A DNA stretch of 41,986 bases. Source: Oscillospiraceae bacterium. Lineage in GTDB: Bacteria; Bacillota; Clostridia; Oscillospirales; Oscillospiraceae. Of this stretch, positions 24,237 through 33,579 are shown piece by piece. The position numbers were made by a program, and so were the translations under genes. The notes under the pieces were generated by a model, which ran no database searches, was not told where the DNA came from, and saw nothing but the letters and a program-made list of their open reading frames with translations. Positions within the stretch are counted from its first letter, which is position 1. Each line of letters begins with the position of its first letter. The stretch lies in assembly GCA_031261635.1 (NCBI GenBank), contig JAISJH010000038.1, positions 1-41,986 of the forward strand, read 5' to 3'.

Positions 24237-26849
24237 ATGAAACGCAGCCTTTCACAAGCTCTCGCTATCCTGCTTGCCCTCGCGATGTCCCTGTCCATAG
24301 CCGCCTGCTCTCCCTCGGATAGCGGCGATACACCCGGCGGCTCTACCACCGGAAGCCCGGGCGCCGCCCCTACGCCTGACGTTAACGCTACCGGCTTCGT
24401 ATATGTCCCCGATTACCTCAGAATCCCCGCTGAAATCACTGAAATGAACAACGCCGCCTATATCGACGGCAAGGTACTCTTTACGTCTAACACAGTCGTC
24501 GGAAGCTACGAAGTAGACTACGGCGCGGGTGGCGGAGGCGGCTTCGGCGCTTTTGGCTTCGGAGGCTTCGGCTTTGCCGCTCCGGCTCCTATGCCCTCTG
24601 TTGACACTGAACCCGGCACAGATACCGCCGAGGGTGAGGAGGGCGAGGAGAACGCCGAGCCTACCTCGACGCTTCAGACTGTCGACCTCTACGAACAGCG
24701 CATATTCTCTATCAACCCCGACGGAACCGGCTATGAGGAAACCAAATACCGTCCGCCCGAGGTTCCCGAAGGCGCTCCGCAGGGTTCGACCTATTACCTT
24801 AACTCTATAAAATTCCTGGCGGGCGGTCAGGCTGTCGTTTCCGAGGCCGGATACTTCGGCTATATGGACGAGGATACTCAGCAATACGTTGACAACACCG
24901 TTCAGAAGCTTCGCAAGATTGACCTCAATACGGGAGCCGTACTCGCAGAGTATGACACTTCCCCGATACTCGCCGGAAACCCTTACGGCGGCATCGGTAT
25001 GATGGGCGCCGACGCTGACGGCAACCTCTATCTTTCAAGCTATGACGGCTCGATATTCCTCTACGGAGCGGACGGCACCTTCTCTGCAAAGGCCGCGCTG
25101 CCCGGTACGGGCGGCTACGTGCAGTCGCTCATAGTCCTGCCGGACGGCACTGTCGCCGCTACGGTCTGGGGAAATACGGGCGATATCGCTATCTACCCCG
25201 TAGACTTCGCCGGGAAAAAAGTCGGTTCGTCAATAGGTAACTTCCCGAATAATATCGGCACCTACGGCGGACTTGGTTCCGGCAAAGACGAACTGCTGTT
25301 CTACGACCAAATCGCGCTCTATACCACCACTATCGGCAGTACGGACAAAAAGGAAGTCGTCAACTGGATTGACAGCGACGCTTCCGGCGATAACCTCACC
25401 TACCTCGGCATTACCGAGAATGAGGACGTACTCTGCTTTACGCAAAGCTACAACTTCAACTACGGCGGCGGCGGGGTTATGATGCAGAATAACGCTCCCG
25501 CGTTCGAGCTTATCCGCCTCGTAAAAACACCCGCAAACCAGGTAGCAGTTAAAACTACTATCAGCCTTGCGGTTAATAACGTCGACTACACGCTAAGAAG
25601 CGCGATTATCGACTTCAACAAGAAAAACCCCAACTACCGCGTTAAAATTAACGACTACAGCCAGTATAATACGGCCACCGACTACACCCTTGGGCTTACG
25701 AAGCTCAATACCGAGATAATCTCGGGAACCGTGCCGGATATGATTTACAGCTCCGGCGGCGAGCTTCCGATAGAGAACTACGCCGTTAAAGGTCTGCTTG
25801 ACGACCTCTATCCGTATCTCGACGCCGATACTACGCTCGGCGGCAGGGAGGCAATAGTGCCGTTTATCACTAAAGCCTTAGAAATTGACGGCAAACTCTA
25901 CCGCGTTTCACCAGGTTTTTCACTGCAAACGCTAACAGTTGACGGCTCAAAATTCGGCACCGCCGACGGCTGGGATATGACGGAGTTTGACGCGGCGCGC
26001 TCGCAAATGCCCGCCGAAGCCCGCGTTTTCCCCTACTACTTCGCGCGAAACGACGTGCTTGATATGGTGCTTTCATACAATATCGAGTCCTACGTAGACC
26101 TTGCGACAGGCAAATGCACCTTTGACACGCCGGACTTCGCCGCCCTGCTCGATTACATCAAGACCTTGCAGGAAACCTTTGAATGGTCGCAGAATATGCC
26201 CTACATTGACGAGAACCAGGATATCCTAAACGGCAAACAGCTCGCGCAGATGACCTATATCAACCAGTTTGACCAGTTCCTCAACGCCTTTGCGCTGTTC
26301 AACGGTACTCCGGCGTTCAAGGGCTATCCCTCCGCGGATAAGAACGGTAACGCTTTCCAGCCGAACTATACGCTCTCAATCTCCGCTAAGTCGCCTAATA
26401 AAGACGGAGCGTGGCAGTTTATCAGCTCTATCCTCTCCGACGAGTTCCAGTCTAACGGTCAGATGTGGACCTTCCCGACAAACCAGAAATCCTTTGACGC
26501 GGCGGCTAAAACCGCTATGACCGAGACAACGCTAACAAGCCAGGGCTACGGCTGGTACGACGGCGATAATGACGGCGAAATTGACGAGATACAGCCTAAA
26601 GGCACTATCTACATCAACGACGGCACAATGACGGGTAAACAAATCCCCTACTACGCAATGACGCAAGCCCAGTACGACAGGATTATGACCTTCCTCAACG
26701 GCATAACAAAAGTATACAGCCGCGACCAAAAACTCCTAGACCTCATCAGAGAGGACACAGGTCCCTTCTTCGCCGGACAAAAATCAGCCGGAGAGGTAAC
26801 GGCAATCATACAAAACCGAGCCAGCATATACGTTGCGGAGCAACGTTAA
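24237..26849 (+). CDS. Large solute-binding-like lipoprotein with N-terminal propeller-like region
   Basis: Exported lipoprotein: MKRSLSQALAILLALAMSLSIAAC gives a signal peptide with lipobox IAAC (Cys24), followed by a Ser/Gly/Pro linker. Residues about 85-110 are a Gly/Phe-rich low-complexity stretch. Residues about 40-440 contain recurring beta-rich units (DADGNLYLSSYDGSIFLYGADG) suggesting a beta-propeller. From about 455 it looks like a family 1 extracellular solute-binding protein: TLRSAIIDFNKKNPNYRVKI, ISGTVPDMIY, YPYLDAD, GAWQFISSIL. 870 aa is about twice the usual binding protein. ATG at 24237 with AGGAGG at 24224-24229; the earlier start is rejected because it would bury the signal peptide. 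No permease or ATPase gene is adjacent, so the ligand and partner are unknown. It stands alone. Confidence 0.85.
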   Translation: MKRSLSQALAILLALAMSLSIAACSPSDSGDTPGGSTTGSPGAAPTPDVNATGFVYVPDYLRIPAEITEMNNAAYIDGKVLFTSNTVVGSYEVDYGAGGGGGFGAFGFGGFGFAAPAPMPSVDTEPGTDTAEGEEGEENAEPTSTLQTVDLYEQRIFSINPDGTGYEETKYRPPEVPEGAPQGSTYYLNSIKFLAGGQAVVSEAGYFGYMDEDTQQYVDNTVQKLRKIDLNTGAVLAEYDTSPILAGNPYGGIGMMGADADGNLYLSSYDGSIFLYGADGTFSAKAALPGTGGYVQSLIVLPDGTVAATVWGNTGDIAIYPVDFAGKKVGSSIGNFPNNIGTYGGLGSGKDELLFYDQIALYTTTIGSTDKKEVVNWIDSDASGDNLTYLGITENEDVLCFTQSYNFNYGGGGVMMQNNAPAFELIRLVKTPANQVAVKTTISLAVNNVDYTLRSAIIDFNKKNPNYRVKINDYSQYNTATDYTLGLTKLNTEIISGTVPDMIYSSGGELPIENYAVKGLLDDLYPYLDADTTLGGREAIVPFITKALEIDGKLYRVSPGFSLQTLTVDGSKFGTADGWDMTEFDAARSQMPAEARVFPYYFARNDVLDMVLSYNIESYVDLATGKCTFDTPDFAALLDYIKTLQETFEWSQNMPYIDENQDILNGKQLAQMTYINQFDQFLNAFALFNGTPAFKGYPSADKNGNAFQPNYTLSISAKSPNKDGAWQFISSILSDEFQSNGQMWTFPTNQKSFDAAAKTAMTETTLTSQGYGWYDGDNDGEIDEIQPKGTIYINDGTMTGKQIPYYAMTQAQYDRIMTFLNGITKVYSRDQKLLDLIREDTGPFFAGQKSAGEVTAIIQNRASIYVAEQR

Positions 26850-27036
26850 TAGTTATCAGATAGCAGATATTTAGTTATCAGTTATCAAATATCAAATATC
26901 AAATACGGGGGGTTGGACGTTGGTTGCGTCCAGCCCCTGTTGTTAATGTATGGCGGACAATAAAACACGAGGGTCGGACGCAACCAACGTCCAACCCTCG
27001 TCTCTGATATTTGATATTTGATATCTGCTAACTGAC
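26850..27036. repeat. Minimal island: inverted A arms with a 21-bp perfect inverted repeat
   Basis: A-type array (about 26850-26908, ending in three AAATATC-like units and ACGGGG), then E-type GGTTGGACGTTGG... (26911-26931), a 44-bp loop, its perfect complement (26976-26996), and an inverted A (27000-27034). There are no B, C or D modules. It lies between convergent genes and could act as a bidirectional terminator. Confidence 0.87.
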
Positions 27037-28071
27037 TCAAGCTTTGTATTTCTTTTCTTCTTTTACGAAGTCTACGTTGGCGTTGGCCATTGCGAAGCCG
27101 CCTGTGTCGAAGTTTCCGAAGGCTACCGGGGGGGCTTCCTGACCCTCTACCGGCGGGGGCGCGTCCATCATTGAGGTGCCTTCGCGCTCCATCATTATTT
27201 CGCCGTCGAGCTTTGACTTCGGCAGTGTGGGACGGATATCAACGAGTTTCTGACCGCCGGGCGTTGTGTAGTCAATCCAGCGTTGATGTTCGCTGCGAAC
27301 CATCGCTTCCGCGTGCTTATACGGCAGGCAGAGGAACTGTTCCTCCTCAATAGCCTCTTTCAGCCAGTTCGCGAGAACGCGCGGGTCCATACCGTTCTTG
27401 TGGATAGAGGCAAGGAAGTTCTGTCCCTTGTCGGTTACGTTGTAGCCTGTGTTTGACAGCTCCTTCGGGCGGGTTTTGAGAGCGCTGTCCCAGATGTTAG
27501 AGTTGATATTAGCCGGGCAAAGCGCGGTTACGCCGATATTGTAGGGTTTGAGAGCAATCCAGTAACTCTCGAGGAGGCTCAGAACCGCAACCTTCGCGGC
27601 GGTGTACGGAGCGGTAGTCGCGCCCGCGACAAACGCGCCGTAGGAAACGGTTGCGCCTATGTGACGCTGACCGCCTGCCTTAATCATCTTCGGAACGAAC
27701 GTGACCAGTCCGTTAATTACGCCGCCGAGACAGACGCCCATAACCCAGTCGTAATCGTCGAAGGTTGTGGCCTCGGCAGGTCCGAATACGTTAACCCCGG
27801 CGGTGAGAACAAGCACGTCCGGCACGCCGAAGGTCTTTTCAGTCTCCTCCGCGGCCGCCGCCCAGCCCTTACGGTCTGTAACGTCGAGCTTGATAACGTG
27901 AGCCGGAGCGCCCTTGTCGTCAAAATACTTTTTGACAGTGGCGAGGTGGTCGTCGCGAACGTCGGCGATAACGACCTTAGCGCCCGCCTCGGAGAAGATT
28001 TGCGCTTGTCCGAAACCCGCGCCGGACGCGCCGCCCGTGATGAATACTACCTTGTTTTTGAAATCTTTCAT
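27037..28071 (-). CDS. Short-chain dehydrogenase/reductase with C-terminal tail
   Basis: NAD(P)-dependent oxidoreductase of the classical SDR type; substrate not readable. Glycine motif TGGASGAGFG (12-21), NAG-like strand VLTAGVN (88-94) in which the usual first Asn is Thr, catalytic Ser143 in VSYGA and YTAAK (Tyr156, Lys160). An Asp (D37) after the second strand suggests NAD preference. Residues 250-344 extend beyond the usual 250-aa fold and include a Met/Pro-rich segment (MMERE...PPPVEGQEAPPV). No transmembrane segments. ATG at 28071 follows AGGAGAG; own promoter at 28103-28131. The C-terminal AYKA and TGA border an inverted A repeat. Confidence 0.9.
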   Translation of the reverse strand: MKDFKNKVVFITGGASGAGFGQAQIFSEAGAKVVIADVRDDHLATVKKYFDDKGAPAHVIKLDVTDRKGWAAAAEETEKTFGVPDVLVLTAGVNVFGPAEATTFDDYDWVMGVCLGGVINGLVTFVPKMIKAGGQRHIGATVSYGAFVAGATTAPYTAAKVAVLSLLESYWIALKPYNIGVTALCPANINSNIWDSALKTRPKELSNTGYNVTDKGQNFLASIHKNGMDPRVLANWLKEAIEEEQFLCLPYKHAEAMVRSEHQRWIDYTTPGGQKLVDIRPTLPKSKLDGEIMMEREGTSMMDAPPPVEGQEAPPVAFGNFDTGGFAMANANVDFVKEEKKYKA

Positions 28072-28102
28072 TGATACGACTCTCCTTTTTAGTGTTTTCT
28101 AT

Positions 28103-28131
28103 AGTATAACTCAAAAGGTCGATTTTGTCAA
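28103..28131 (-). promoter_or_regulatory. Sigma-A promoter of the SDR gene
   Basis: On the minus strand TTGACA (28131-28126), 17 bp, TATACT (28108-28103), the same hexamers as the mcsB promoter. Confidence 0.86.
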
Positions 28132-28519
28132 GCGGAAAAGTTTGATACAGTTAACAGTTAGCAAATATCAAATATCAGAGACGAGGGTTCAGATAACAGT
28201 TAGCAAATATTAAATATCAGAGACGGGAGCTTGGACGGGGGGTGCGCCCTGCGGGGGGCGCGTCCACGTAACCCTCGTCCAAACCCTCGTCCAAACCCTC
28301 GTCCTCATCCCCTCTGTGGAGGGGTGCCCCCGCAGGGGCGGGGTGGTTTCCCCGCCGCAGCGGACGCGAAAAGTTACAAAACTGTTTGCCCTATTTATAT
28401 TCAAATAATAGTTTGCGCTGCGGCGTGTAGGGACAATGCGAGCCGCCCCAATTTTTCCCATACATATTCCCGGCGAAACTTCGTACACTAGCAATATCAG
28501 TAAATTTGTGAGGTTACGT
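28132..28519. repeat. Mosaic island plus unique leader upstream of sleB
   Basis: Tandem A dimer in direct orientation (about 28148-28183 and 28190-28225, 42 bp between equivalent points), E motifs, repeated CCCTCGTCC units (28271-28303), a D stem-loop (28309-28353). From about 28361 to 28519 the sequence is unique and more AT-rich. A sporulation (sigma-G type) promoter is expected for sleB; CATACATA at 28459-28466 is a possible -10, but I see no good -35. Confidence 0.78.
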
Positions 28520-29209
28520 ATGAAGATGCTTTCGTCACGCCGCAGGCTTGTTCTTGCTCTCGCGGTTATTTTCGCGGTTAATATCTGTCTTATCACGCTT
28601 ATGCAGTCCGTTGACGCGGCTACCTACCGGCAGGGGTCAAGCGGCGAGGTTGTCCGGCAAATCCAGACTAAACTTAAGAACTGGGGTTATTATTCGGGGA
28701 CGGTTGACGGTATCTACGGCAGTGCCACCGTCGCCGCAGTGAAAAAATTCCAGACTAAAAACAAGCTCACCGCCGACGGTGTTGTCGGTACCGCCACACT
28801 GAACGCTCTGGGGATTAGCGGCGGCACGGCGACGACTACCTCGTCGTCAAGCTCTAACTCCACGCAGGTCAATCTGCTTGCGCGGCTTATATCGGCCGAG
28901 GCGCGGGGCGAACCCTACGACGGACAAGTCGCCGTAGGCGCGGTGGTTCTGAACCGCGTCAAGCACCCGTCTTTCCCCTCGACAATGAGCGGGGTAATCT
29001 ACCAGTCGGGCGCGTTCAGCTGCCTTGACGACGGGCAGTTCAACGAACCCGTTGCCGACAGCGCGTACAAAGCCGCCCGCGACGCTCTGAACGGCCAGGA
29101 CCCCTCCGGCGGCGCAATATACTACTTCAACCCCGCAACGGCAACCAGTAAATGGATATGGTCGCGCCCCCTGCTAATTGTGATTGGCAAGCACAGGTTC
29201 TGCAGTTGA
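28520..29209 (+). CDS. sleB: Spore cortex-lytic enzyme SleB
   Basis: Lytic transglycosylase that degrades spore cortex peptidoglycan during germination. Signal peptide/uncleaved anchor at residues 9-33, peptidoglycan-binding domain (38-98: GSSGEVVRQIQTKLKNWGYY ... VKKFQTKNKLTADGVVGTATLNAL), Ser/Thr linker (101-115), catalytic Hydrolase_2 domain (118-229) with putative catalytic Glu127 in ISAEARGE and the C-terminal signature WIWSRP...IGKHRF. 229 aa. ATG at 28520 with GAGG upstream; the longer frame from 28436 would bury the signal peptide. The ypeB partner gene that often follows is absent. Presence argues strongly that the host sporulates. Confidence 0.95.
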   Translation: MKMLSSRRRLVLALAVIFAVNICLITLMQSVDAATYRQGSSGEVVRQIQTKLKNWGYYSGTVDGIYGSATVAAVKKFQTKNKLTADGVVGTATLNALGISGGTATTTSSSSSNSTQVNLLARLISAEARGEPYDGQVAVGAVVLNRVKHPSFPSTMSGVIYQSGAFSCLDDGQFNEPVADSAYKAARDALNGQDPSGGAIYYFNPATATSKWIWSRPLLIVIGKHRFCS

Positions 29210-29688
29210 GCGGACAAATTACGTTACGGCTCGTAGGGGCGGGTTTCAAACCCGCCCTTTTGCGCGGGGTGCGCCGCACGGCGCACCGTCATTGCGAAGC
29301 ACCGGTACGCTCGCGATACGCAGGGCGTTACAGGTGCGAAGCAATCCAGTGCCGGGAGGAAAACATACGTCTTGCGTATCGCAGGATTGTACGTCAACCC
29401 TGGATTGCTTCGCCGCATATCATTAACTACGTATCGCAAGTGCGGTGGCGGCTTCGCAAAGACGGGCAGGGCGAAGCCCTGCCCTGTCCCGGCGCAGTGC
29501 GCCGGGACGGTGGACGGGGTTACGTCCGCGCACGGCGCGGGGAAACCACCCCGCCGCCTACGGCGGCACCCCTCCCAGGAGGGGAATTTACGGGGGAGGG
29601 CGGGTTTGAAACCCGCCCCTACGTTTATTGCACGACCCGCAACCCACGTCCAAACCCAACGTCTCTGATATTTGATATTTGATAACTG
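29210..29688. repeat. Mosaic island between sleB and whiA
   Basis: C palindrome in reverse sense (29237-29257), GCGCCGCACGGCGC hairpin, B palindrome (29287-29464), GGGCAGGGC and CCGGCGC hairpins, D (29541-29587), C (29598-29618), E complement and an inverted A (29660-29695) that supplies the stop codon of whiA. The longest open frame here (176 codons) is pure repeat translation and is rejected. Confidence 0.85.
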
Positions 29689-30546
29689 TTAACTGACCAA
29701 TCGGCGAAGCCTATGCGCTAGGCAGGATTTGCCTATTTTTAGTATTCCCGCGAGTTCGCTTAGGCTGGAGTCGGGGTTTGCCATTCTTGCTTTTGCCGTT
29801 AGCTGTAATTCCGGGGAGAGGGCTTCAAATTTGCCGCCTGATATCAGGGCGTTTATCGCGGCTACCTGCGCTATCGCGGCGTTGACAGTTTTGTCGGCGT
29901 TAGCGGTGTCGCAGTTGACGCGGCGCATTGCGTTGTTGCGGAGGGCTTTTTCAGCTCCGGCGTTCATCACGTCCATTGCCGCAAGCGGCGCGCCTATCAG
30001 CGTCAGGAAGTCCTCAATCTCGCCGCTTTTTTTGTAGTAGAGCATATACGAACCGTCGCGGTCAAGCCGCTTAGGCGCGGGCAGAAGCTCCGAGCAGAGC
30101 AGTGACAGTTCGTTAGCAACGTGCCAGCGTTTGCCGCTTATTTCGAGGTGATAACGCCTCGCGGGGTCTGCCGCGTAGCCTCCCGCCAGAAAAACTCCGC
30201 GAAGCAGGGACGCGGGGCAGCACTCGTTTTCAAGCACGGAAAGATTGAGCCGCAGGGCTATACTGCGGCTCTTATCAAAGCCCAAAGCGTTATAGAGCGG
30301 CTCGGTATTATCGCTCTCCAGGCTGTATTTTTTCTTTTTTTCAAGTTTCAGTTCAAGCCCGAATGCGAGCGCGAACAGCTCGCGCAGTCGCTCCGCAAAC
30401 TGCGCGTGTTCGGTAACAATCCGCAACGCTTCAGAGCTGAACGTATTTGAGAACAGCAACGCGCCGTAGCATTCGCTGACGGCGCAGCATTTGCGCGTTG
30501 TCGCTAGGCGGCAGAGTTCGTCCTTGACGGAGGCTGACCAGCTCAC
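29689..30546 (-). CDS. whiA: Sporulation/cell-division regulator WhiA
   Basis: DNA-binding protein conserved in Gram-positives that affects cell division. It has a LAGLIDADG-like N-terminal domain without nuclease function (LLRGVFLAGGYAADPARRYHLEI) and a C-terminal helix-turn-helix (LSPELQLTAKARMANPDSSLSELAGILKIGKSCLAHRLRRL). 285 aa, slightly shorter than usual (about 305-315). The start is GTG at 30546, overlapping the upstream hydrolase stop codon in GTGA, so translation is coupled. whiA is normally with rapZ (yvcJ) and yvcK; here that context is lost. The final codons LVS and the TAA stop are made from the edge of an A repeat. Confidence 0.94.
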   Translation of the reverse strand: MSWSASVKDELCRLATTRKCCAVSECYGALLFSNTFSSEALRIVTEHAQFAERLRELFALAFGLELKLEKKKKYSLESDNTEPLYNALGFDKSRSIALRLNLSVLENECCPASLLRGVFLAGGYAADPARRYHLEISGKRWHVANELSLLCSELLPAPKRLDRDGSYMLYYKKSGEIEDFLTLIGAPLAAMDVMNAGAEKALRNNAMRRVNCDTANADKTVNAAIAQVAAINALISGGKFEALSPELQLTAKARMANPDSSLSELAGILKIGKSCLAHRLRRLVS

Positions 30547-31799
30547 AGCGCGGTGGTAGACGGCAGTGAGTTAAGCCAGTCGATTAGGGTTGACTGTACC
30601 TGTACGCCGTCAATGTCGCTGTAAAGCGTGCCGTCGTTGTATTTGAGGTCGTTCAGCGTCGGTATCCACACTAAGTGGTCGTGTATCGCCTGTGAGCCGT
30701 CCGGGAATTTGTACGCTTTAGGCAGAACCAGTAAGCGCGACAGCGGGCTTTTTTCTATATGCGCGTTTACAAGTTCGCGCACCTGTTCCGTCGGGAAAAA
30801 GTCGCCGTCGCTGTGGATATGCCATACGGGAGTATCCGTATTAACCTTTTGTGCGTCCGAACAGCAGGGTACCGCGCCCGCAAAGGTTCCCCCGGCGCAC
30901 ATTTTCAGCGTTTGCCAGGTCATATATCCGCCCATAGAGTAGCCGCCGATGAACAGGCGCGTCGGGTCTGCGTTCGGGTGGTTTTTTAGAAACTCTTTCA
31001 GCGTATCCATAAAGAGCGGCACGTGTTCAGGGTTCCAGGAGTTGCCCCATAGCGGAAGCTTCTCATTTAACGTTTCCTGCGCGGCGGGGACGATTACGAA
31101 ACAGCCGCCGCTGGTAAAACGCGACTGGAAAGCGGGGTTTGCGAAGCGAGCAATCGGGTTAAACTCGAAGTGGCTTGTCCACAGCGAGGTAGCTCCGTGA
31201 AGCCCGTGAAACCATACAAACACAGGGTGCTTACCCGGCGTTTCCGGCTCGAAATAGGTATAGTCAAGCCCGCCCCTGCCCTCGGTAGCTCCGTTATTCT
31301 CCTTGAAACGGCGAATGTCGTCAAGCAGCGGGTCCGCGTCGTCCCCCGCCTGCTTAAATATCCACATCGTTTCGATTGCCTTATCGGTGTTTAGCTTTAT
31401 AAACCAGTTGTCGTTCCAGTCAGGTTTTAGGTCCTCAATTGCGGACTTATAATCCTGTATAACTGATATATTTTCAACAGAATAAACAGGAGCGTTTGGC
31501 ACGAAGCGGTACGGCCGCTCGTCCACGCCGAGTTTTATATAGCCGTCAGAAACCGCGCCTATTGAGTAGCCGGTTAAAACGTCCTTAGCGGCGCGGTATT
31601 TTGTTACCGCGCCCTCACTATCAAAATCGGCTTCGTACACCCCAGACCAGGCCGCGTAACCGGGCTTGCCGCGTAAATCACGCTCCGGGTAGACTTTCAC
31701 GGTTCGCAGTTCGCCGTTTATGATTGCGTGGTAAATATTGTAGCCCTCGCGGCGCTCTACGCCGTCCGCGGCCTCGATACCGCTGAAACATATTAGCAT
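30543..31799 (-). CDS. Alpha/beta hydrolase (esterase / PHB-depolymerase-like)
   Basis: Serine hydrolase with the nucleophile elbow GGYSMGG (Ser288), an oxyanion HG segment in FVWFHGLHG (195-202), a candidate acid Asp in HSDGDFFP and a candidate His in AIHDHLVW. The C-terminal domain (about 175-415) is the catalytic fold, resembling polyhydroxybutyrate depolymerase/feruloyl esterase-type proteins. Residues 1-170 are an extra N-terminal beta-rich domain of unknown role. No signal peptide is evident, so it seems cytosolic. 418 aa. ATG at 31799 after GGGAGGT. Overlaps whiA by 4 bp; that pairing is unusual. No promoter is visible; the leader is filled by TTAACAG-type repeats. Confidence 0.85.
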   Translation of the reverse strand: MLICFSGIEAADGVERREGYNIYHAIINGELRTVKVYPERDLRGKPGYAAWSGVYEADFDSEGAVTKYRAAKDVLTGYSIGAVSDGYIKLGVDERPYRFVPNAPVYSVENISVIQDYKSAIEDLKPDWNDNWFIKLNTDKAIETMWIFKQAGDDADPLLDDIRRFKENNGATEGRGGLDYTYFEPETPGKHPVFVWFHGLHGATSLWTSHFEFNPIARFANPAFQSRFTSGGCFVIVPAAQETLNEKLPLWGNSWNPEHVPLFMDTLKEFLKNHPNADPTRLFIGGYSMGGYMTWQTLKMCAGGTFAGAVPCCSDAQKVNTDTPVWHIHSDGDFFPTEQVRELVNAHIEKSPLSRLLVLPKAYKFPDGSQAIHDHLVWIPTLNDLKYNDGTLYSDIDGVQVQSTLIDWLNSLPSTTAL

Positions 31800-32172
31800 T
31801 GTAAGACCTCCCGGTTTTAGTTATTAGTTAACAGTTAACAGTTAACAGTTATCAAATATCAAATATCAGAGACGAGAGTTTGGACGGGGGTTGCGCCTTA
31901 CGTACTACGTACTACGTCCTGCCTTCGTCCCGGCGCCGTGCGCCGTCTTTGCGAGCGCCGGAACGCTAAACATATAACACGGTCTAGGCGCGAAGCAATC
32001 CAGTGCCGCAGTCCGCAGATACGTATGTTGCGCTCCCGGCACTGGATTGCTTCGTGCCTTTACGTGGTACGTATCGCAAGCCTTGCGGCACTTCGCAATG
32101 ACGGGCAGGGCGCGCCCTGCCCCAAAGTACGTACGCGGCAAGTATACAGAAACGGCAAATATGCGGTTCGGT
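31800..32172. repeat. Mosaic island between the hydrolase and glyS
   Basis: A copy with its gene-side unit TTAACAG expanded to about three (31828-31874), E motif, TACGTACTACGTACTACG minirepeat (about 31897-31917), CCGGCGCCGTGCGCCG hairpin, B palindrome (31944-32103), GGGCAGGGC hairpin, and about 55 bp of unique sequence up to the glyS stop codon. Confidence 0.82.
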
Positions 32173-33579
32173 TCAAAATTTCACCCGCTCCGCTATATAG
32201 TTTTTTACCTCGCTTATCGGTATGCGCTCCTGCTGCATAGTGTCGCGTTCGCGGATTGTAACTTTCCCGTCTGTTTCGCTTTCAAAGTCGTAGGTTACGC
32301 AGTAGGGCGTGCCTATTTCGTCGGAGCGGCGGTAGCGCTTGCCTATCGCTCCCGTTTCGTCGAAGTCGGTGTTAAACTCTGATTGCAGCTCGATATATAA
32401 CTCCTCAGCGGCGGGCGACAGCTTTTTTGACAGCGGCAACACCGCGCATTTATACGGCGCAAGAGCCGGGTGAAGCCGTAACACTACGCGCGTGTCGTTC
32501 TTTTCAACGTCTAAAACTTCCTCGTCGTAGGCGTCAATCAGGAACGCGAGCGTCGCCCTGTCCGCGCCGAGCGACGGCTCTATTACGTAGGGGATATAGC
32601 GCTCGTTGTTTACCTGGTCAATGTATTCCATACGTTCGCCGGATTCGCTAGAGTGCGCCGTGAGGTCGAAGTCGGTTCTTGACGCTACGCCCCAAAGCTC
32701 GCCCCAGCCGAAGGGGAACAGATACTCAAAATCGGTCGTGGCGTTGGAGTAGTGCGACAATTCCTCCGGCGCGTGGTCGCGCATACGCACGTTTTCATCA
32801 GACAAGCCGAGGTCTGCGAGCCACTTCCGGCAGTAGCTCCGCCAGTAGTCGAACCATTCAAGCTCCGTACCGGGTTTACAGAAAAATTCAAGCTCCATCT
32901 GCTCAAATTCGCGCGTTCGGAAAGTGAAGTTTCCGGGGGTTATCTCGTTTCTGAAACACTTGCCGATTTGCCCCACGCCAAACGGTATCCTGCGCCTTGT
33001 CGTCCGCTGAACGTTCTTGAAATTGAGGAAAATCCCCTGCGCGGTTTCAGGCCGCATATAGACCACGGCCGCGCTGTCCTCCGTAACGCCCTGGAACGTT
33101 TTGAACATAAGATTGAATTTTCGTATATCGGTAAAGTCAGATTTGCCGCAGTCCGGGCAGGGTACTTTATTCTCGCGTATGAACGCCATTAGCGCGGCTT
33201 CGTCAAGCGCCTCGGCGTTTACGGACAGGTTATTCGCGTTTATGAAATCCTCGGCGAGCTTATCGGCGCGGTGGCGCGTTTTACAGGCTTTGCAGTCAAT
33301 CAGCGGGTCGTTGAACGTTCCGACGTGTCCCGAAGCCACCCACACGCGCGGGTTTAGCAGTATCGCCGAGTCAAGCCCCACGTTATAGCGCGATTCCTGA
33401 ACGAATTTTTTCCACCAGGCTTTTTTAACGTTGTTTTTGAGTTCGACGCCGAGCGGCCCGTAATCCCAGGTATTGGCAAGCCCTCCGTAAATCTCGCTAC
33501 CGGGAAAGATAAAACCCCGCCCTTTGCAGAGATTGACCACCGTGTCCATTTTCTTTTCGCTGTTTGTTAGCGTTTTCAT
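32173..33579 (-). CDS. glyS: Glycyl-tRNA synthetase, single-chain dimer type
   Basis: Charges tRNA-Gly. This is the alpha2, eukaryote/archaea-like form, not the bacterial alpha2beta2 (GlyQ/GlyS) form. Class II motifs: motif 2 in [26 protein letters not shown], motif 3 in [18 protein letters not shown] and CPDCG are zinc-type Cys pairs within the insertion; residues from about 360 form the anticodon-binding domain ([19 protein letters not shown]). 468 aa is usual. ATG at 33579 follows AAGGAAC. An AT-rich TATAAA stands about 30 bp upstream, partly within an A-type variant repeat, but the -35 spacing is poor. No T-box is visible. Confidence 0.96.
   Translation of the reverse strand: MKTLTNSEKKMDTVVNLCKGRGFIFPGSEIYGGLANTWDYGPLGVELKNNVKKAWWKKFVQESRYNVGLDSAILLNPRVWVASGHVGTFNDPLIDCKACKTRHRADKLAEDFINANNLSVNAEALDEAALMAFIRENKVPCPDCGKSDFTDIRKFNLMFKTFQGVTEDSAAVVYMRPETAQGIFLNFKNVQRTTRRRIPFGVGQIGKCFRNEITPGNFTFRTREFEQMELEFFCKPGTELEWFDYWRSYCRKWLADLGLSDENVRMRDHAPEELSHYSNATTDFEYLFPFGWGELWGVASRTDFDLTAHSSESGERMEYIDQVNNERYIPYVIEPSLGADRATLAFLIDAYDEEVLDVEKNDTRVVLRLHPALAPYKCAVLPLSKKLSPAAEELYIELQSEFNTDFDETGAIGKRYRRSDEIGTPYCVTYDFESETDGKVTIRERDTMQQERIPISEVKNYIAERVKF

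Noticed and set aside
24252-24884. 210-codon antisense frame in the lipoprotein gene
   Set aside because: Antisense to the signal peptide and linker of a convincing gene; no recognisable features.
29152-29682. 176-codon open frame on + strand between sleB and whiA
   Set aside because: It is a translation of C, B and D repeats; the same peptides occur at all other B copies, and there is no ribosome site.
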